Assembly (NCBI GenBank): GCA_012064415.1
Contig: SSNU01000077.1
Location: 510,849 to 574,848 of the forward strand
Reading direction: 5' to 3'
DNA length: 64,000 bases
DNA from: Gyrodactylus bullatarudis
Lineage: Eukaryota; Platyhelminthes; Monogenea; Gyrodactylidea; Gyrodactylidae
The stretch's first letter is position 1, and every line of letters starts with the position of its first letter. A program made the position numbers and the translations under genes. Positions 14,101-25,659 of this stretch are shown here, piece after piece. The notes under the pieces were generated by a model. The model searched no databases and had not been told where the DNA came from. It saw only the letters and a list, made by a program, of their open reading frames with translations.

Positions 14101-17100
14101 TTCCACAGAATAATTTGATAGCTTATCATAGACCTTAGAGAAGTCTTCAACGGAACAAAATTCTCGTTGACGAACAATGCTATCAGAATGTTTTTCCCTT
14201 ATATTCGGCGGCAATGAAGACTATAAAGGAAATTTATCAAGATTATATACTTGAACGTACGCGATTTGAAGAACCCTTTGTAAAGTCTTGCGAACTATTC
14301 GCGTCAGATGTATAATCGTTGCGGTTGTTTTGGGAGAATAGACGATTCTTTATCAGCATCGTTTCCTTATTCCTAACTGGAGTATTGTTAGTTTTATTTC
14401 TCCTACGATTCCTACAGACTAATGGCTTATTCGATTTGATGACATCTAATTCAGGTTGATTCTCCATAGGGGTCTTGTTGGCTGAGGAGAAACTTTTTTG
14501 TGAGATTTTGTCATCATCTATAATACCGTTCCATTCATTTTCCATGATTTTCTCACTCTCTGCCTTATTCCTGGTATCCTTCGTCTCTGGAGTTTGTTGG
14601 TTTTGTGCTCTAGATTTATCCGAGGCATTCTTTGGTAAGAGAGGAATCAGGTCAACTAGCTCGATATTAATTAGGAGATATTCCAAGATTTTGAATAAGT
14701 GGGGAACAAGGTTATTTCGACAGTTCAACAGACGCATTGTAACCTCTGGGAGAGAATAAAATAAAAAGATGAGAATTATTGACATTACCTGAGAATATGG
14801 GGAGGGTAAAGTCTGGATGTTGTCCAGTGAATTGTTTGAGAATTTCCACTGGATTAGAGAGTTGTTGTATGGATCGCCAGAAAAGCTCCATTGTCCCATA
14901 GTCTTGAATGAAAATCTTTTCCTGATTCGGAGACTTTTCAATCAATGGGGAGGATTCCCTTTCCTCTTTTTCAGTTTGAATGAGGTGATTTTCCTTTAAA
15001 TTCTTAACAATCCTAGTTTAAACTAATCATTACTTACCAATAAAAAGTACTGGTAATAAAGAGACTGGAACATTATCAAGGCTTTATTGAAGATCTCTTT
15101 TGAATTGTCGAATGAGTGGACGAGAACAAGAGTTATCAGCTGCTCGAGGTTATTCTCAAACTTCAAGTTTGCCCTAGAAATTTTTCGTCATATCAACTAT
15201 CAACTTACAGGGTATCATTCGTAATAATTTTGTACAGGACATTGAAACAGGCACGATATGTCCCAGTAAGACGGGAAGAATAACAGTTATCAATGACCCA
15301 TTTCATCAAGTTGGCTTGAAAATTATTCTTCAACAAAAATGTGAATAAGGCTTCCTCGCCAAGTTGTTGAAATAGCTAAATTAGAGTAGGCGTATGAGTA
15401 CAGCATATATAAAGAAAAAAAGAAAACACACTTACATAATCGAGTCTTTCAAATCCGAGAGAGGAAATTACTTGGTTCTCAAAAACCGTCACCTTTTTCA
15501 CATCCTCTGTTAAATGGTTCAAATATGAATGAATGGGTATTGGGGATATTTCTGTTGAAATGTTTGAAATGTTGAGAAAACGGAGGAAGCTTTGGCTAGC
15601 ATCAAGATTCCGTGAAAAAATTGAGTTGCATGCTAGCTGAGAGCCAAAGACTAGGGGACTCCCAGTACTTAGCTGGTAATGGCTGAGGAGTGTTGGTGAA
15701 TTGGCCAGATAGGGAATTTCGCTGAGGGAAGGATCTTTAGCGTTGACCAGTTGTTCGATATATCTGAATATGTAGCCAGGCTGAGGGCTCATAGAATGCA
15801 GGTTAATGACATTTGCGAACTCTTTGAAATTAGCCATCTGTTGGCATGGATTCTGAATGCTTGAAGGGCCATGATGAAATGGAGATATAACAGTATCAAC
15901 GGACAAATTATCATAAATGGGTCCAGAGCATAAAATCATGACCATTGCCTGATTCGTAGTCCAGATGAGTTCAAACCAGAGGTTGTAATCTATGAGAGCA
16001 CTATTCTCATAGTTGAAACGACCAGAATTTGTTATCGAAGGAGTATTGGAGTAGCCAAAGTTTAACTTGTTCTGCTTATTCACATATTGATTGATGACAT
16101 GAATGCCTGGGAGAAGAGATGACTCTTGGGCAAATCTAATCTGAGGCAGAACATGACTTAAAAGGTTAGAGTTGTGTAGGGAAATGACATCTCCGTAAGT
16201 TGGCCAACTAATTGGGGGTCCTGTGACTACATGCTCAGGGTGACTAAAAAATTTTGAGTTTTTTGATAGTTTTTCATTATGTAAAACTATTAGTGAAGAA
16301 TAGTAACTCGAGACTCAATAGAGAATTGGAAAAAATGTAATATCAAAATTACTCACAATTTGCTCATAATTGCATCATAACAGGCAGACCATCTTGAGAA
16401 TAAAATGAATAAACTATGTCTTGACTGAGAAGAGAGAACTGAATTGGTATTTGGCTCTGAAAATAAAATGCAAAAGTCTCCAAAACGGAAAAGATGAAAT
16501 GATCAAATAAATACCTACTTGCATCACAAAGAAATGAGAGAAGATCTCTAATGAAGCTGACAAAGTACAGCCTAGTATGAGCCAAAATATAACTGTCAAC
16601 CTGATTACTGTTGCTATTGGAGGGTGTCTGGGGTGGTTGTGGAGTCGACTGAGTTGACACTTGATTGACCAAGGTATTTTGACTGGATATGGAATTGGCT
16701 ATGGGCTGGACAGTGTTGCTTGAATTATTAATAGAACTTTGGTTGACTAAAAATGAAGATGAATGAAAATTACTCGGGAGTTGATTCTAATTAAGGATGG
16801 ACTTACCACTTGTATTCGATGTAGTCATGGTAGAATTTAGGGTATTACTTGAATTAGGTAAAGTTATGTCGATGCCTTGAGGTGAAGATCCGGGATTCAA
16901 GATTTGCTTTTGACTCGTTGGCTAAGAGGGGAAGAAGAAAAGATTAGACTCATTGGTAAAATTAATTTCTCTGGAGAGATGGGATTTGTTTTGTATTTGT
17001 AAAAATAATGTTTAAATCAATGAGATCAAGTTTGAAGGAAATTTAACTATAGATTAAGTGCTGTATTAGGATTCTGTTTACATAAACCCCTCTCTGGTTG

Positions 17101-20100
17101 ATCTAAACTTAAACTCGTGTATTGAGTTTACTTAGACTCTCAGACTTCATCTAGGATAATAAACTGAAGGTCAACAGTTAGAAGGTACCCCCTAACCACA
17201 ATCTAAATGAATGTTGCAGAGTATTCTCAAGTTATCAAGCCAATCAATCAATCTCTCTACTTTCAAATGTTAGTATATTCATTCACACAATATTACATGA
17301 TAGCAATAAAGTATGTACTAATAAAATCTTGTCTTTCAAATAAGTGAAATGATTGGAGAGTGGAAAAAATTGAAAAAGTAAAAAAAAATAAGTTATAAAT
17401 GAGCTATATGTAAATGAAAAAAGAAAACATGAGGATCCTCTAAAATCAACCGGTCAATTTGGATAAAGAAGTGCTCATTATCAAACTTGTTAAACCTTTA
17501 AAGTCCCAGAGAAATCAATGGATTTCAATGAAATAATTTTTAAACTACTATAGTATCGATTAAGACAGAGGTGAAAAGAATTTTGTCTTTATTTCATTAT
17601 TTTGGCCAAAAAGAAAAACGTGGAATGGTGAACCGAGATATCTCCTGGGACTTTATAAGGATTTTTAAGTTACAATTTCTTCACATGATCTTACCAAAAG
17701 TTTTTCAAATATCTACAAGGGATATTAAATATATTTTTCATCATTCAAATACATAATATACAATAAATTATCAAGAATATCTTTTGATTAATCAAAAAAA
17801 TTAATTTTTCAACCCTCATTTTTCTACTGGAAGACGTCAGGTTTGAGAAGAACTCAAAAAATGTTACACTTACAGATAAATCAATGGCGCAATCATTATT
17901 GGAAATATTTGATATTTTCTTAAACTCGAGAGAATTAGTCAAGGAATCATTATTAAGGAAGGGCGTGGGAGGTGTAATTGTCTGGCTCATCACCCAACTG
18001 TTATGATCGACCATGAGTTCAAGGTAATTCCTGATGCCATCAATGAATTCAACAACACACGGGTTTAACTGGTTATTCGTTATTATCCCAGATTCCCTAA
18101 AATTAATTTTTATCGATCAGATTGATGAAGAGATTGAAAAATCAACTTACTGGTAGCAGAAAATTCCATTCATTGACAGATTGGCGAATAGCTGAACAAT
18201 AGAACATCTCAAGGTATCCTTTCGATTTCTTCTTCGGATACTCTCTTGCTTTTTGCTGATGATCTGCTTGATATGGGCATTCATCTCATCCATTAGATCC
18301 CGAAAAACTGAAGGATTCAATCTGCTCAAGGCAATTATGGCAGAATTCCTAATTTCCACATTGTCACACTTTAAAAAGTTGAACAAGCTCTTTATTAGTT
18401 CTCTAGTATTTTCCTTGTTTATATTGAGAACATAATTCCGATTCATTGTTTGATTCGTCTGAAAGTTTGTCTGATTCTCTTTAGCTGCAGGCGTGGATGC
18501 ATCCTCTTTGGTATTAGCCATTAGGCCAGACTGATTCTGTTGACTACTATCATCAGATCTGAAGGGATTGAATGCTCCAATCTTTTTTCTAGATTAATGC
18601 ATTAGAAAATAATTTTTATTCCCGAATTAAGAAAAGGAGGAAACTCACCCTAGAGCATTATTATGATGAGTATTTGGCAGGTCATGTGGAGAGGTGTTAA
18701 TATTACTCTCAGATAGTTTAATATTGGCTTGTGATGTTTTTAGGTTGTTCCTCACGTTGACTAGCAAAGTCTCAGGCAAGTAATTCTTTATGGGAGCAGC
18801 AATTATGCCAGTTGTAGATGGAAATATTGAACAGGCCATTGAAATGTAATTGTGCCACAAATGCTGAAGACTATCTCGTTCATGAGGTGTTGTTAAATGT
18901 CTCTTGGTCGAGGTTCTTAGGATGCTACTCGCTCGATTCTCTGTGATTGCAGTACTAAGATAGGAATAATGTTAACAACATTAACATGAATATAAATGAA
19001 GTATATATAATTACTTGGGATCAATGCATTGTGAGATTGGATGGATTATTTGAGATAGGTAATCCCAAGCGTAAGTCATTGCCATGGGGCATGCGGAGAG
19101 TAAGAATTCAACTCCAGAAACTGTTGATAGGATGATTCCCCATATATCGGTTGAATTCATTCTTGAATGCCTTGGCTCAAGGACACAATTTATGGGATTG
19201 ATCAAATACTTACTCAGATCAGAGGGTTCATCTAAACGTAAAAGAGACAAATTCATCCCTATTTTCATTCGTTGCTATACTACGTATAAGTGGTCTAAGA
19301 TATTGGAGATTACTGCCACTCACTTTGAATCGAATCATTTTTACTCTTTTTGACAGGAGTCTCGTTCATTTGGTTGATGGAACTTTGATTGACCAAGTTG
19401 TGCGATTGAGTAGCGACCTGGGAAATTCTAGGGCCACAAAAGTTTTTCGAGTGATAGCGATAGCCGGAGTACCAAACTGAACTTGCCCTCTCGATGAATA
19501 CGTTAAAATCCCAAGAAATAAGGTTCTCGTGGTCCTTATCAGAGTTCTTGGTCTCTCGGTAATGCTGATCATGTTCACTGATTGCTTGAAGAAGGGAATT
19601 CTGGGAAAGTGAAATGTATTTTTAATTCTTTACTCAAACAATGATCATTTTTATTGACTGCTTACCCTATCAGAAACATCAAGAAGTGGCATTATTTTAT
19701 GCAGTATTGTGGGCACAGCCATGTCCAAAACTTCGGAAACACTAACGGTAAAATGTTGACTAAGAGGTGTCTGATTTAATAATAGATTTGAACTAGAGCT
19801 GAAATTTGATCTATTCTTGAAGGAATTGAGAACTTTGTGAATTTTTCGACACTCTTTTAAAATTTGAATAGCCAATCGTCTAGTTGTTTGACGACAGCTG
19901 CATAGATTGACTAGGGCAAAACCTTCTGCTTGGAAAATCGGGGAATGCTCGTTGTTCGTGAGACTCATGACATTTTCTTTATTGAGGACAGTTCGCCAAT
20001 TTTGTAACATTAAAATCAGTGTCTTGAGACAGCATTCCATAACACCATGTTGTTGATCTGTGACGTTTTTCTGGATAAACTCAATGTAGGCTACAAAAAG

Positions 20101-22340
20101 AGATTTCACCAAATAAATCGTCCTGATTTTAAATTAGACTTACTGCTGATTGTTTTGAGCCGATAGCTGGGTACTTCGAGTATTAAATTCACCATGGCTT
20201 GTTGGGCCATTTGTCTGATATCATCAAAAATATTCAGAGTGGTCTTTGTGAGAATTTCAATGAATTCAGTTTTTGTTAGTTGAATTGGCATCAAGCGTGG
20301 AATGCATGCCAAGCATGTACGCAGAAGAGCCAGCTTATGATGACCATCTTCTCCGATACTGTTTAGAATATTGATACTAAGATCTGATGATGCTGAAGCT
20401 GACCGGTTAGGATTTTGTGGATCATTGGGCTCAATTATTAAACCGATCAAGGAAGAGTTTGTGTTCATAACTGGCTGTACTGAAAGGAGGGCATCAATTA
20501 AATAACTTACAGGTTCTCATCATAATTCGAATGACGTTCGTATCCAACAGTCTGAGAATTGTATCGAATGCAGATCTAACTTGAGAGAGGTAGGGAGAAA
20601 TATTCGATATTGAAGCCAAACTCTCCATCATTGGAGCTGATTGATTTGTACGCCTATTTACGAGAGGGTTTGATAATATTGAATGAGGTAACATTATCAA
20701 GGGATTCGCTGTATTATGCGGAGAAGATGCATAATTTCCTGATTCCATTTCCTGGTTTCTCTGTTGTAATTGGTTTGCAATCACAAGAAAAGCCGAGAGT
20801 CCAATATTCATTCTCTAGATTAGGAATAAATTTTATTTTTTTACTCATTTAAACTTTCACTTACTTCTGGTTGAATGTTTTTTGAACTCTTTGTACTGAT
20901 AAGATCCAAGATAATTTCCTTAACTGCAAAGTCCAGACGATCCTGTGTGAATTAAGTATGAAAATTTCAAAATGAGTTGTATGTAAATCAATTACCCACG
21001 TGTGATATTATTTCTATGATACGAATGAATATAGCGGGGTTTGCATCTTTTGGCACAATTCCTCGAGAATTTTTTGGGAATAAGCCGTTGACAATTAATT
21101 GGAGACGATTTTGAGTTTCAGAGTGCTTCTCTCCCTTGAATCTGATTATGTAGACCCAAAATAGACGAAATAATGATCCAATTCCAATTTCAGCTATCTT
21201 TGGATCTCTACTCTTTATAGATGAAAGACAATTATTCAAAAGGGCCGGCATATGAGTAAGGAAGAAAGGTTTAGTTGCTACGCATAATAGACATGTTGCC
21301 ATTTGAAGCAGGTCAAAAACATGTTTTTTCTTTGCAGCCATTTCTGAGCAGGGTATATAGAGCATTTCAACAAAATTTTTCAAAGCCGGAATGTTGATTT
21401 CAGTCTTAGCTTCAGATGCTACTGGAAGCAATACATCGAAGAATAAATCAGCCAGTGCGTATTTTATCTCTTTTTCCTTTACTTCAAGAAAGTAACGAGC
21501 TAAAACATGCAAAAACTGAAAGCATTCCTCAAAATCTTCTATGGGATACATTTTCACTCGAAAGAACTTCATCCCCTTGATCAGAGACCTAATACAATTG
21601 ATATTGTGACTATTGATATCTCTTGCTCGTAGTTCAGCTAACTGAGCCTTGAACTTTTGCTCAACTAATTTTAGTTTGTTCTGAGAAATTACACCGACAA
21701 CTTCTGCATACATATCAGCGACAATATGAATATTAACTACATTCAGATTCACCTGGATACTAAAAATATTATAAATCATAGTCAACATACTCCTCCTTGT
21801 ATTGGAAATGACAAAAGCACTGGTCTATAATCTTTTTGATAAATTGATCATGCCCCGGATGCAGGGATAATTGTCTGAGAACATGTATCAAAACTTGACA
21901 GTAAAAGATATCAATAGAAAGCTAAAAAGTAACACTAAGGAATTACATTTCTCTTTTCTAGTAAATATTCGTATTCTGAATTTTTAATAGACTTGGTGTT
22001 TAAATATTTTGAATGTTCCTGAGCACTAGGCATGTATTTTAATTTATTAGTGGAGAAATATTGCTACAAGTTAAGAATTATTCCATACCCCAAATGAATG
22101 TTGAGATTGATGCCAATCATACATTGCCTGGACAATAGACGGAAGAGAATGTTCTGCTGAAAGACGTAGAGATAATAATATTTGACGAAAAGAATTGTCA
22201 TCATATATATGTAATTGCTTGATTAAATTAGAATTATCTTTGCAAGACAGCTCATTAGAGAATAAGCGATCTATTTTTGTCTGACAACAAGAGAAAAATT
22301 CCTGAATCAACGAAGTAAGAGCTATCTCCCCAGGTTTCAT
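2167..22340 (-). CDS. fry: Furry (Fry): NDR-kinase scaffold for cell morphogenesis, many exons
   Basis: Furry family proteins are about 3000-residue cytoplasmic scaffolds that bind and activate NDR/Tricornered kinases. The start is ATG 22340 (MKPGEIALTSLI..., with the family's SAEHSLPSIVQAMYDWH). Phase-checked first exons are 22340-22089, 22063-21947, 21921-21791, 21759-21000, 20942-20865, 20814-20511, 20479-20144, 20090-19666, 19600-19324, 19258-19015, 18954-18649, 18588-18151 and 18096-17874. Landmarks in order: NIHIVADMYAEVVGVI and GMKFFRVKMYPIEDFE near 21.6 kb, the RRRNRKDTLR region near 18.2 kb, NIELVDLIPLLP near 14.7 kb, YNRHYSLRSLQIFRSL near 10.6 kb, LLDSDYDFKYLTGLQML near 9.9 kb, PGKVLDHTFNIS-like near 8.1 kb. 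A disordered acidic linker spans 7.3-5.2 kb, and the C-terminal helical region (SLLRLYQSINYILKAYYAL) is near 4.2 kb. The last exons are about 2590-2397 and 2340-2167 (TGA). Introns run from 25 nt to about 950 nt (from 17873). It is divergent but collinear with animal Furry throughout. Confidence 0.93.
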
Positions 22341-22507
22341 GATAAAAAATTTAGGAAAACTTTTGAATTGTAACCTTAAACCAAGAATATCCTCTCTAAT
22401 AGTTATTTTGGTGTTCTAATTTGAGCGCTATTTCATTTTGTAACTTTGTGAAAATTTTTCCCTCAAAATATTATTTTCAAAATAATCCCTAGAAAATCTA
22501 TAAAAAA
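22341..22507. promoter_or_regulatory. Shared 167-bp gap between divergent Furry and COX15
   Basis: The Furry ATG (22340, minus) and the COX15 ATG (22508, plus) face away from each other across 167 bp that must hold both 5' UTRs and core promoters. I see no canonical TATA box. A GAGCGCTATTTC word near 22423 is the only GC-richer spot. A bidirectional promoter is inferred from geometry alone. Confidence 0.5.
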
Positions 22508-23725
22508 ATGTTTCTTCGAGGCTTATTACGTTGCCATACAAGGAATTTTCTTCTTCATTCTCAAAAATCTCTTTCAAAAGTTGCAGAAAGTAATATCACC
22601 CCCAGATCAAATTTGATTATTGGTAGATGGATGGCCGGAATGGCTGGTATGGTTGGCGGAGCAATTTTTCTCGGTGGAATTACTCGTCTTACTGAATCAG
22701 GGTTGTCAATGGTTGATTGGCATCCATTCAAAGAGTTTCCTCCCCTAACTCAAGCCGAATGGGATAAAAAGTTTGAAACTTACAAAAAGTTTCCTGAATA
22801 TGAAAGGTAAATTTTAAATCTAATTTATTCAACTTCAGTATTATGAAAGATAGAATGGATTTCGACTTAAACGATTTCAAGAAAATTTGGTGGATGGAAT
22901 ATTTACACAGAGTTTGGGGAAGGGCTGTTGGAGTTACATTTGCATTACCTGCCTTTTACTTTTGGAGAAAGGGCTATTTATCTCCTTCGATGAAGAAAAA
23001 GACTCTTTTATTTGGTTCTCTAATTGGATTCCAAGGCTTTCTTGGTTGGTACATGGTTAGAAGTGGTCTTGAAAAAAGTCAAGATGCTCTCCATGATGCA
23101 GTCCGTGTTTCTCATTTCAGACTGTGTGCTCACTTAACTTCAGCCATTGTTCTTTATTCTTTATTTTTTTGGAATTCCATGAATCACCTCTATGACTATA
23201 GTAGTCTAAAGAATTTTGAAGGCTTAAAAAAATTAAAAATACTTGGCCATTCATCAAAAGCAGTCTTTCTAGGCACATTTATTTATGGGGCTTTTGTTGC
23301 AGGAATGGATGCAGGTCTTGTCTATAACAGTTGGCCATTGATGGGTAATCGGTAAGTTCAATTACTCCTAATTCCTCTATAGATATACTCCGAGTGATTT
23401 GATTATTGAAAAGTATCGTGGTGTAGTCTCGAACTTTCTCAATAATCCTTCAACGGTCCAATTTGTTCACAGAAATTTGGCTTACACTACTGCTGGGGCT
23501 GTATCCTTTTTGTGGTATGCTACTCAAACTTCTATGGCCCCTGTTGCGATAAAGATGGCTAGTCATGCCATTTTCGGTGCAACTGCCCTTCAAATCACCT
23601 TGGGTATCGCAACTCTACTAAATTATGTTCCAGTTTATCTTGCATCTTCTCATCAAATGAGCAGTGTTTTAATGTTATCAACACTTTTATATTACACAAA
23701 TCTTTTAAAGCATGTACCGAAATAA
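22508..23725 (+). CDS. COX15: Haem A synthase COX15, mitochondrial inner membrane
   Basis: Three exons (22508-22806, 22839-23351, 23383-23725) join in phase to 384 residues, close to the family's about 400. The enzyme converts haem O to haem A for cytochrome c oxidase. Seen: a basic, Arg-rich N-terminal presequence; the signature GGAIFLGGITRLTESGLSM near residue 55; histidines expected to bind haem in EYLHRVWGR, RLCAHLTS, VQFVHRNLAYT and SSHQMSS; GLVYNSWPLMGNRYTPSDL; and about eight hydrophobic segments. Its introns are 32 and 31 nt. It is divergent from Furry and its stop lies 39 bp from the stop of LCMT1. An AATAAA at 23741-23746 is a likely polyadenylation signal. Confidence 0.97.
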
Positions 23726-23740
23726 TCATAAAAACATGTC

Positions 23741-23746
23741 AATAAA
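23741..23746 (+). terminator. Polyadenylation signal AATAAA after COX15
   Basis: AATAAA 16 nt after the COX15 stop codon, inside the 39-bp gap before the convergent LCMT1 stop, so the COX15 3' UTR probably runs into the LCMT1 coding strand's antisense. Confidence 0.6.
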
Positions 23747-23764
23747 ATCAGATTTATCAATTAA

Positions 23765-24736
23765 TTACACACAATATCTTTTGAGAGAATCTAAAATTAT
23801 TTGGCGATCTAGTTCTGAGGTGGCTGTGAGAATAATTGAGTAATGATCAAACAACTGTTTCATTAACTCAGGTTCATCAACCATTTCAATCATGAGAATT
23901 CGATTTCGACATTGTTCTGTTAAAAATGACATTAATTGATTAATTGTCCAACAAAATGTTGTCCGAAATCCTAATTCTTTGTACCTTTTAATCTGATCCT
24001 CAGCAGAGTTATTGCAGGAATTTAAACCCTGAAGGTTGCAGCCTTGCGAGTTGAAATTTTCAATCATAACTTGCCCAAATTTGTCATTCATATTAATTTG
24101 TTCATAATTGAGGAGAAATAAAGAATTGAATTTTTCCCGAAAATCTGTCAAAACTTTATCTACAACTTCTTTTTCTATGTAGACAAATACACATTCAGCA
24201 AGAATAAGTGTTGGGTTTTCAAAGTTGAACTTGAGATCCTCAAGCATTTTAAATAGTTTACTCATATTATCACACAAATCAAAGGCAATTAGGTGATAAA
24301 AATCCTGACTATGGTACTGAAGATTTTCGTGAACATCAGATAACAGAATATCATTTTGAGGAAGATTAGTTCGCAGTTCTGGATTTTTCTTGATGATAGA
24401 AATTTTTTCAACAACATTCTCAGGAAGATCAATTTCTATATATTTATATGGAAAAACTTTATAGAAATCAAATTTAAATGAAAGTGTATCAAAACCAGCT
24501 CCAAGGTTGATGATTTGTGCTTTTGGGTTCATGGAAATAAAATTTAATACGAAAGATCTGAAAGTTTCCACTCGAATATAGTATCCAATGTTCATTTCAG
24601 GTGTTGTAGATCTTTTCGTGTGAGAGAAAAACTTGATAAAAGGATCCGTGTAATAGCCTTTACTGGCAGCATAAAGCTTACTACTAGCAGCTTGATCATT
24701 TGTCTTCTGAATCGCTGTTTTTCTATTTGGAAGCAT
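23765..24736 (-). CDS. LCMT1: Leucine carboxyl methyltransferase 1 (PP2A methyltransferase)
   Basis: A single exon of 323 residues, start ATG at 24736 (MLPNRKTAIQKT). The family transfers a methyl group from S-adenosylmethionine to the C-terminal leucine carboxylate of the PP2A catalytic subunit, which steers holoenzyme assembly in the cytosol. Seen: KGYYTDPFIKFF near residue 28, EMNIGYYIRVETFRSFV, the SAM-binding loop IINLGAGFDTLSFKF near 75, YIEIDLPENVVEKIS, LILAECVFVYIE near 190 (the family's motif before the active site), and QIKRYKELGF. Length matches the family's about 330. It has no introns, unlike most neighbours. It is head-to-head with RpS7 and tail-to-tail with COX15. Confidence 0.95.
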   Translation of the reverse strand: MLPNRKTAIQKTNDQAASSKLYAASKGYYTDPFIKFFSHTKRSTTPEMNIGYYIRVETFRSFVLNFISMNPKAQIINLGAGFDTLSFKFDFYKVFPYKYIEIDLPENVVEKISIIKKNPELRTNLPQNDILLSDVHENLQYHSQDFYHLIAFDLCDNMSKLFKMLEDLKFNFENPTLILAECVFVYIEKEVVDKVLTDFREKFNSLFLLNYEQINMNDKFGQVMIENFNSQGCNLQGLNSCNNSAEDQIKRYKELGFRTTFCWTINQLMSFLTEQCRNRILMIEMVDEPELMKQLFDHYSIILTATSELDRQIILDSLKRYCV

Positions 24737-24917
24737 AGTTTTGGACAAAAAAATATAATTTATAGTCTATAAATTATAAATCATAAGAAATTTTTTTTTG
24801 AAATTTTCAACAATTAAAAAGTTTATTTATCCTAAATATGAACATTGTTTTTATATTATTATTAGTAGCCGCGTCACTTGATAGCGTAATTTGGCACGCA
24901 CAGATCTACATTTAGTC
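24737..24917. promoter_or_regulatory. Shared 181-bp gap between divergent LCMT1 and RpS7
   Basis: Very AT-rich, with one GC-richer island (AGCCGCGTCACTTGATAGCG, near 24868-24887) just upstream of RpS7. That island is the best candidate for a core promoter or 5' UTR element, but no known motif is assigned. Reading from a non-AUG TTG at 24891 adds nine codons to RpS7 that the family lacks, so ATG 24918 is preferred. Confidence 0.5.
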
Positions 24918-25493
24918 ATGACCTACACTAAGTTAATGAAACCTGACAAGGCTCCTGTTACGGACCTAGAAAAGGATATTGATAAAGCTGTTATTGATAT
25001 TCAACGACATGAAAGCTGGGCAAGCACACTCAAACTATTGCATATGTGTGAAGCAAAAGAAATTGTTACTGCCAATGAAAAGGCTATCGTAATCTATGTT
25101 CCAGTTCCTCAGCTTAATTCTTACCACCGTATCCACAAGAGGCTAGTCGGTGAATTGGAAAAGAAGCTCTCCGGAACTCATGTCATGATTTGTGCTTTCA
25201 GGAGAATCTTGCCAAAGCCCAAACGTAAATCAAAGTGCAATCCTAAACAAAAGAGACCGAGAAGCAGAACTCTTACAGAAGTTCACGATAATCTCCTCAA
25301 AGATTTGGTATTCCCCGCAGAGATAGTCGGTAAACGTATTCAAATGAAAACTGATGGTAGTGCAGTTGTCAAGTGTCATCTAGACGTTGCTCAAAGAACT
25401 GAGGTAGAGCATAAAATCAGAGCCATTACAGGTATCTACAAAAGGCTTACTGGCAAGAATGTTGTTCTAGAGTTTCCTGAACATGTTTTTTAA
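24918..25493 (+). CDS. RpS7: Small ribosomal subunit protein eS7 (RpS7)
   Basis: A single exon of 191 residues (human 194), starting MTYTKLMKP at ATG 24918. It is a component of the 40S subunit and small-subunit processome. Seen: AIVIYVPVPQLNSYHRIHKR near residue 65, RRILPKPKRKSKCNPKQKRP near 105, RSRTLTEVHDNLLKDLVFP, EIVGKRIQMKTDGS, and the C-terminus YKRLTGKNVVLEFPE. The family is unmistakable, though by eye well below the identity seen between most animals, which fits a fast-evolving genome. No introns. The likely polyadenylation signal AATAAA (25493-25498) begins on the last base of the stop codon. Confidence 0.98.
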   Translation: MTYTKLMKPDKAPVTDLEKDIDKAVIDIQRHESWASTLKLLHMCEAKEIVTANEKAIVIYVPVPQLNSYHRIHKRLVGELEKKLSGTHVMICAFRRILPKPKRKSKCNPKQKRPRSRTLTEVHDNLLKDLVFPAEIVGKRIQMKTDGSAVVKCHLDVAQRTEVEHKIRAITGIYKRLTGKNVVLEFPEHVF

Positions 25494-25498
25494 ATAAA
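25493..25498 (+). terminator. Polyadenylation signal overlapping the RpS7 stop codon
   Basis: The sequence TTTTTTAAATAAAAC puts AATAAA on the final A of the TAA stop. No other signal is near, so the 3' UTR is probably only about 10-25 nt. Confidence 0.6.
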
Positions 25499-25659
25499 AC
25501 CCTATTCGGATATATGATCTTTCAACATGCTGTTCATTCTATAGCAATGAATTCTTAATTAGTCGCACCCAAAATATTGAATTTTCATACAAATGAGCTT
25601 AAATTCAGAAAAATATCTAGTTTAGTACAAAGCTAAATTTTATTTATAACAGGTGAGAT

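Noticed and set aside
20102..20143. Open continuation of Furry exon 7 (SKSNLKSGRFIW) and a non-ATG start at 20112
   Set aside because: The GTAAGT donor at 20143 and acceptor TTTTTGTAG at 20091 give an in-phase join with the family-like YIEFIQKNVTD. The short acceptor at 20122 gives the wrong frame.
2167..22340. Neurofibromin-type giant protein as the identity of the first large gene
   Set aside because: No RasGAP or Sec14 segments. The N-terminus (MKPGE...SAEHSLPS) and all ordered blocks match Furry instead.
24891..24917. N-terminal extension of RpS7 from a TTG codon
   Set aside because: Non-AUG start, no counterpart in the family, and ATG 24918 gives the expected length.
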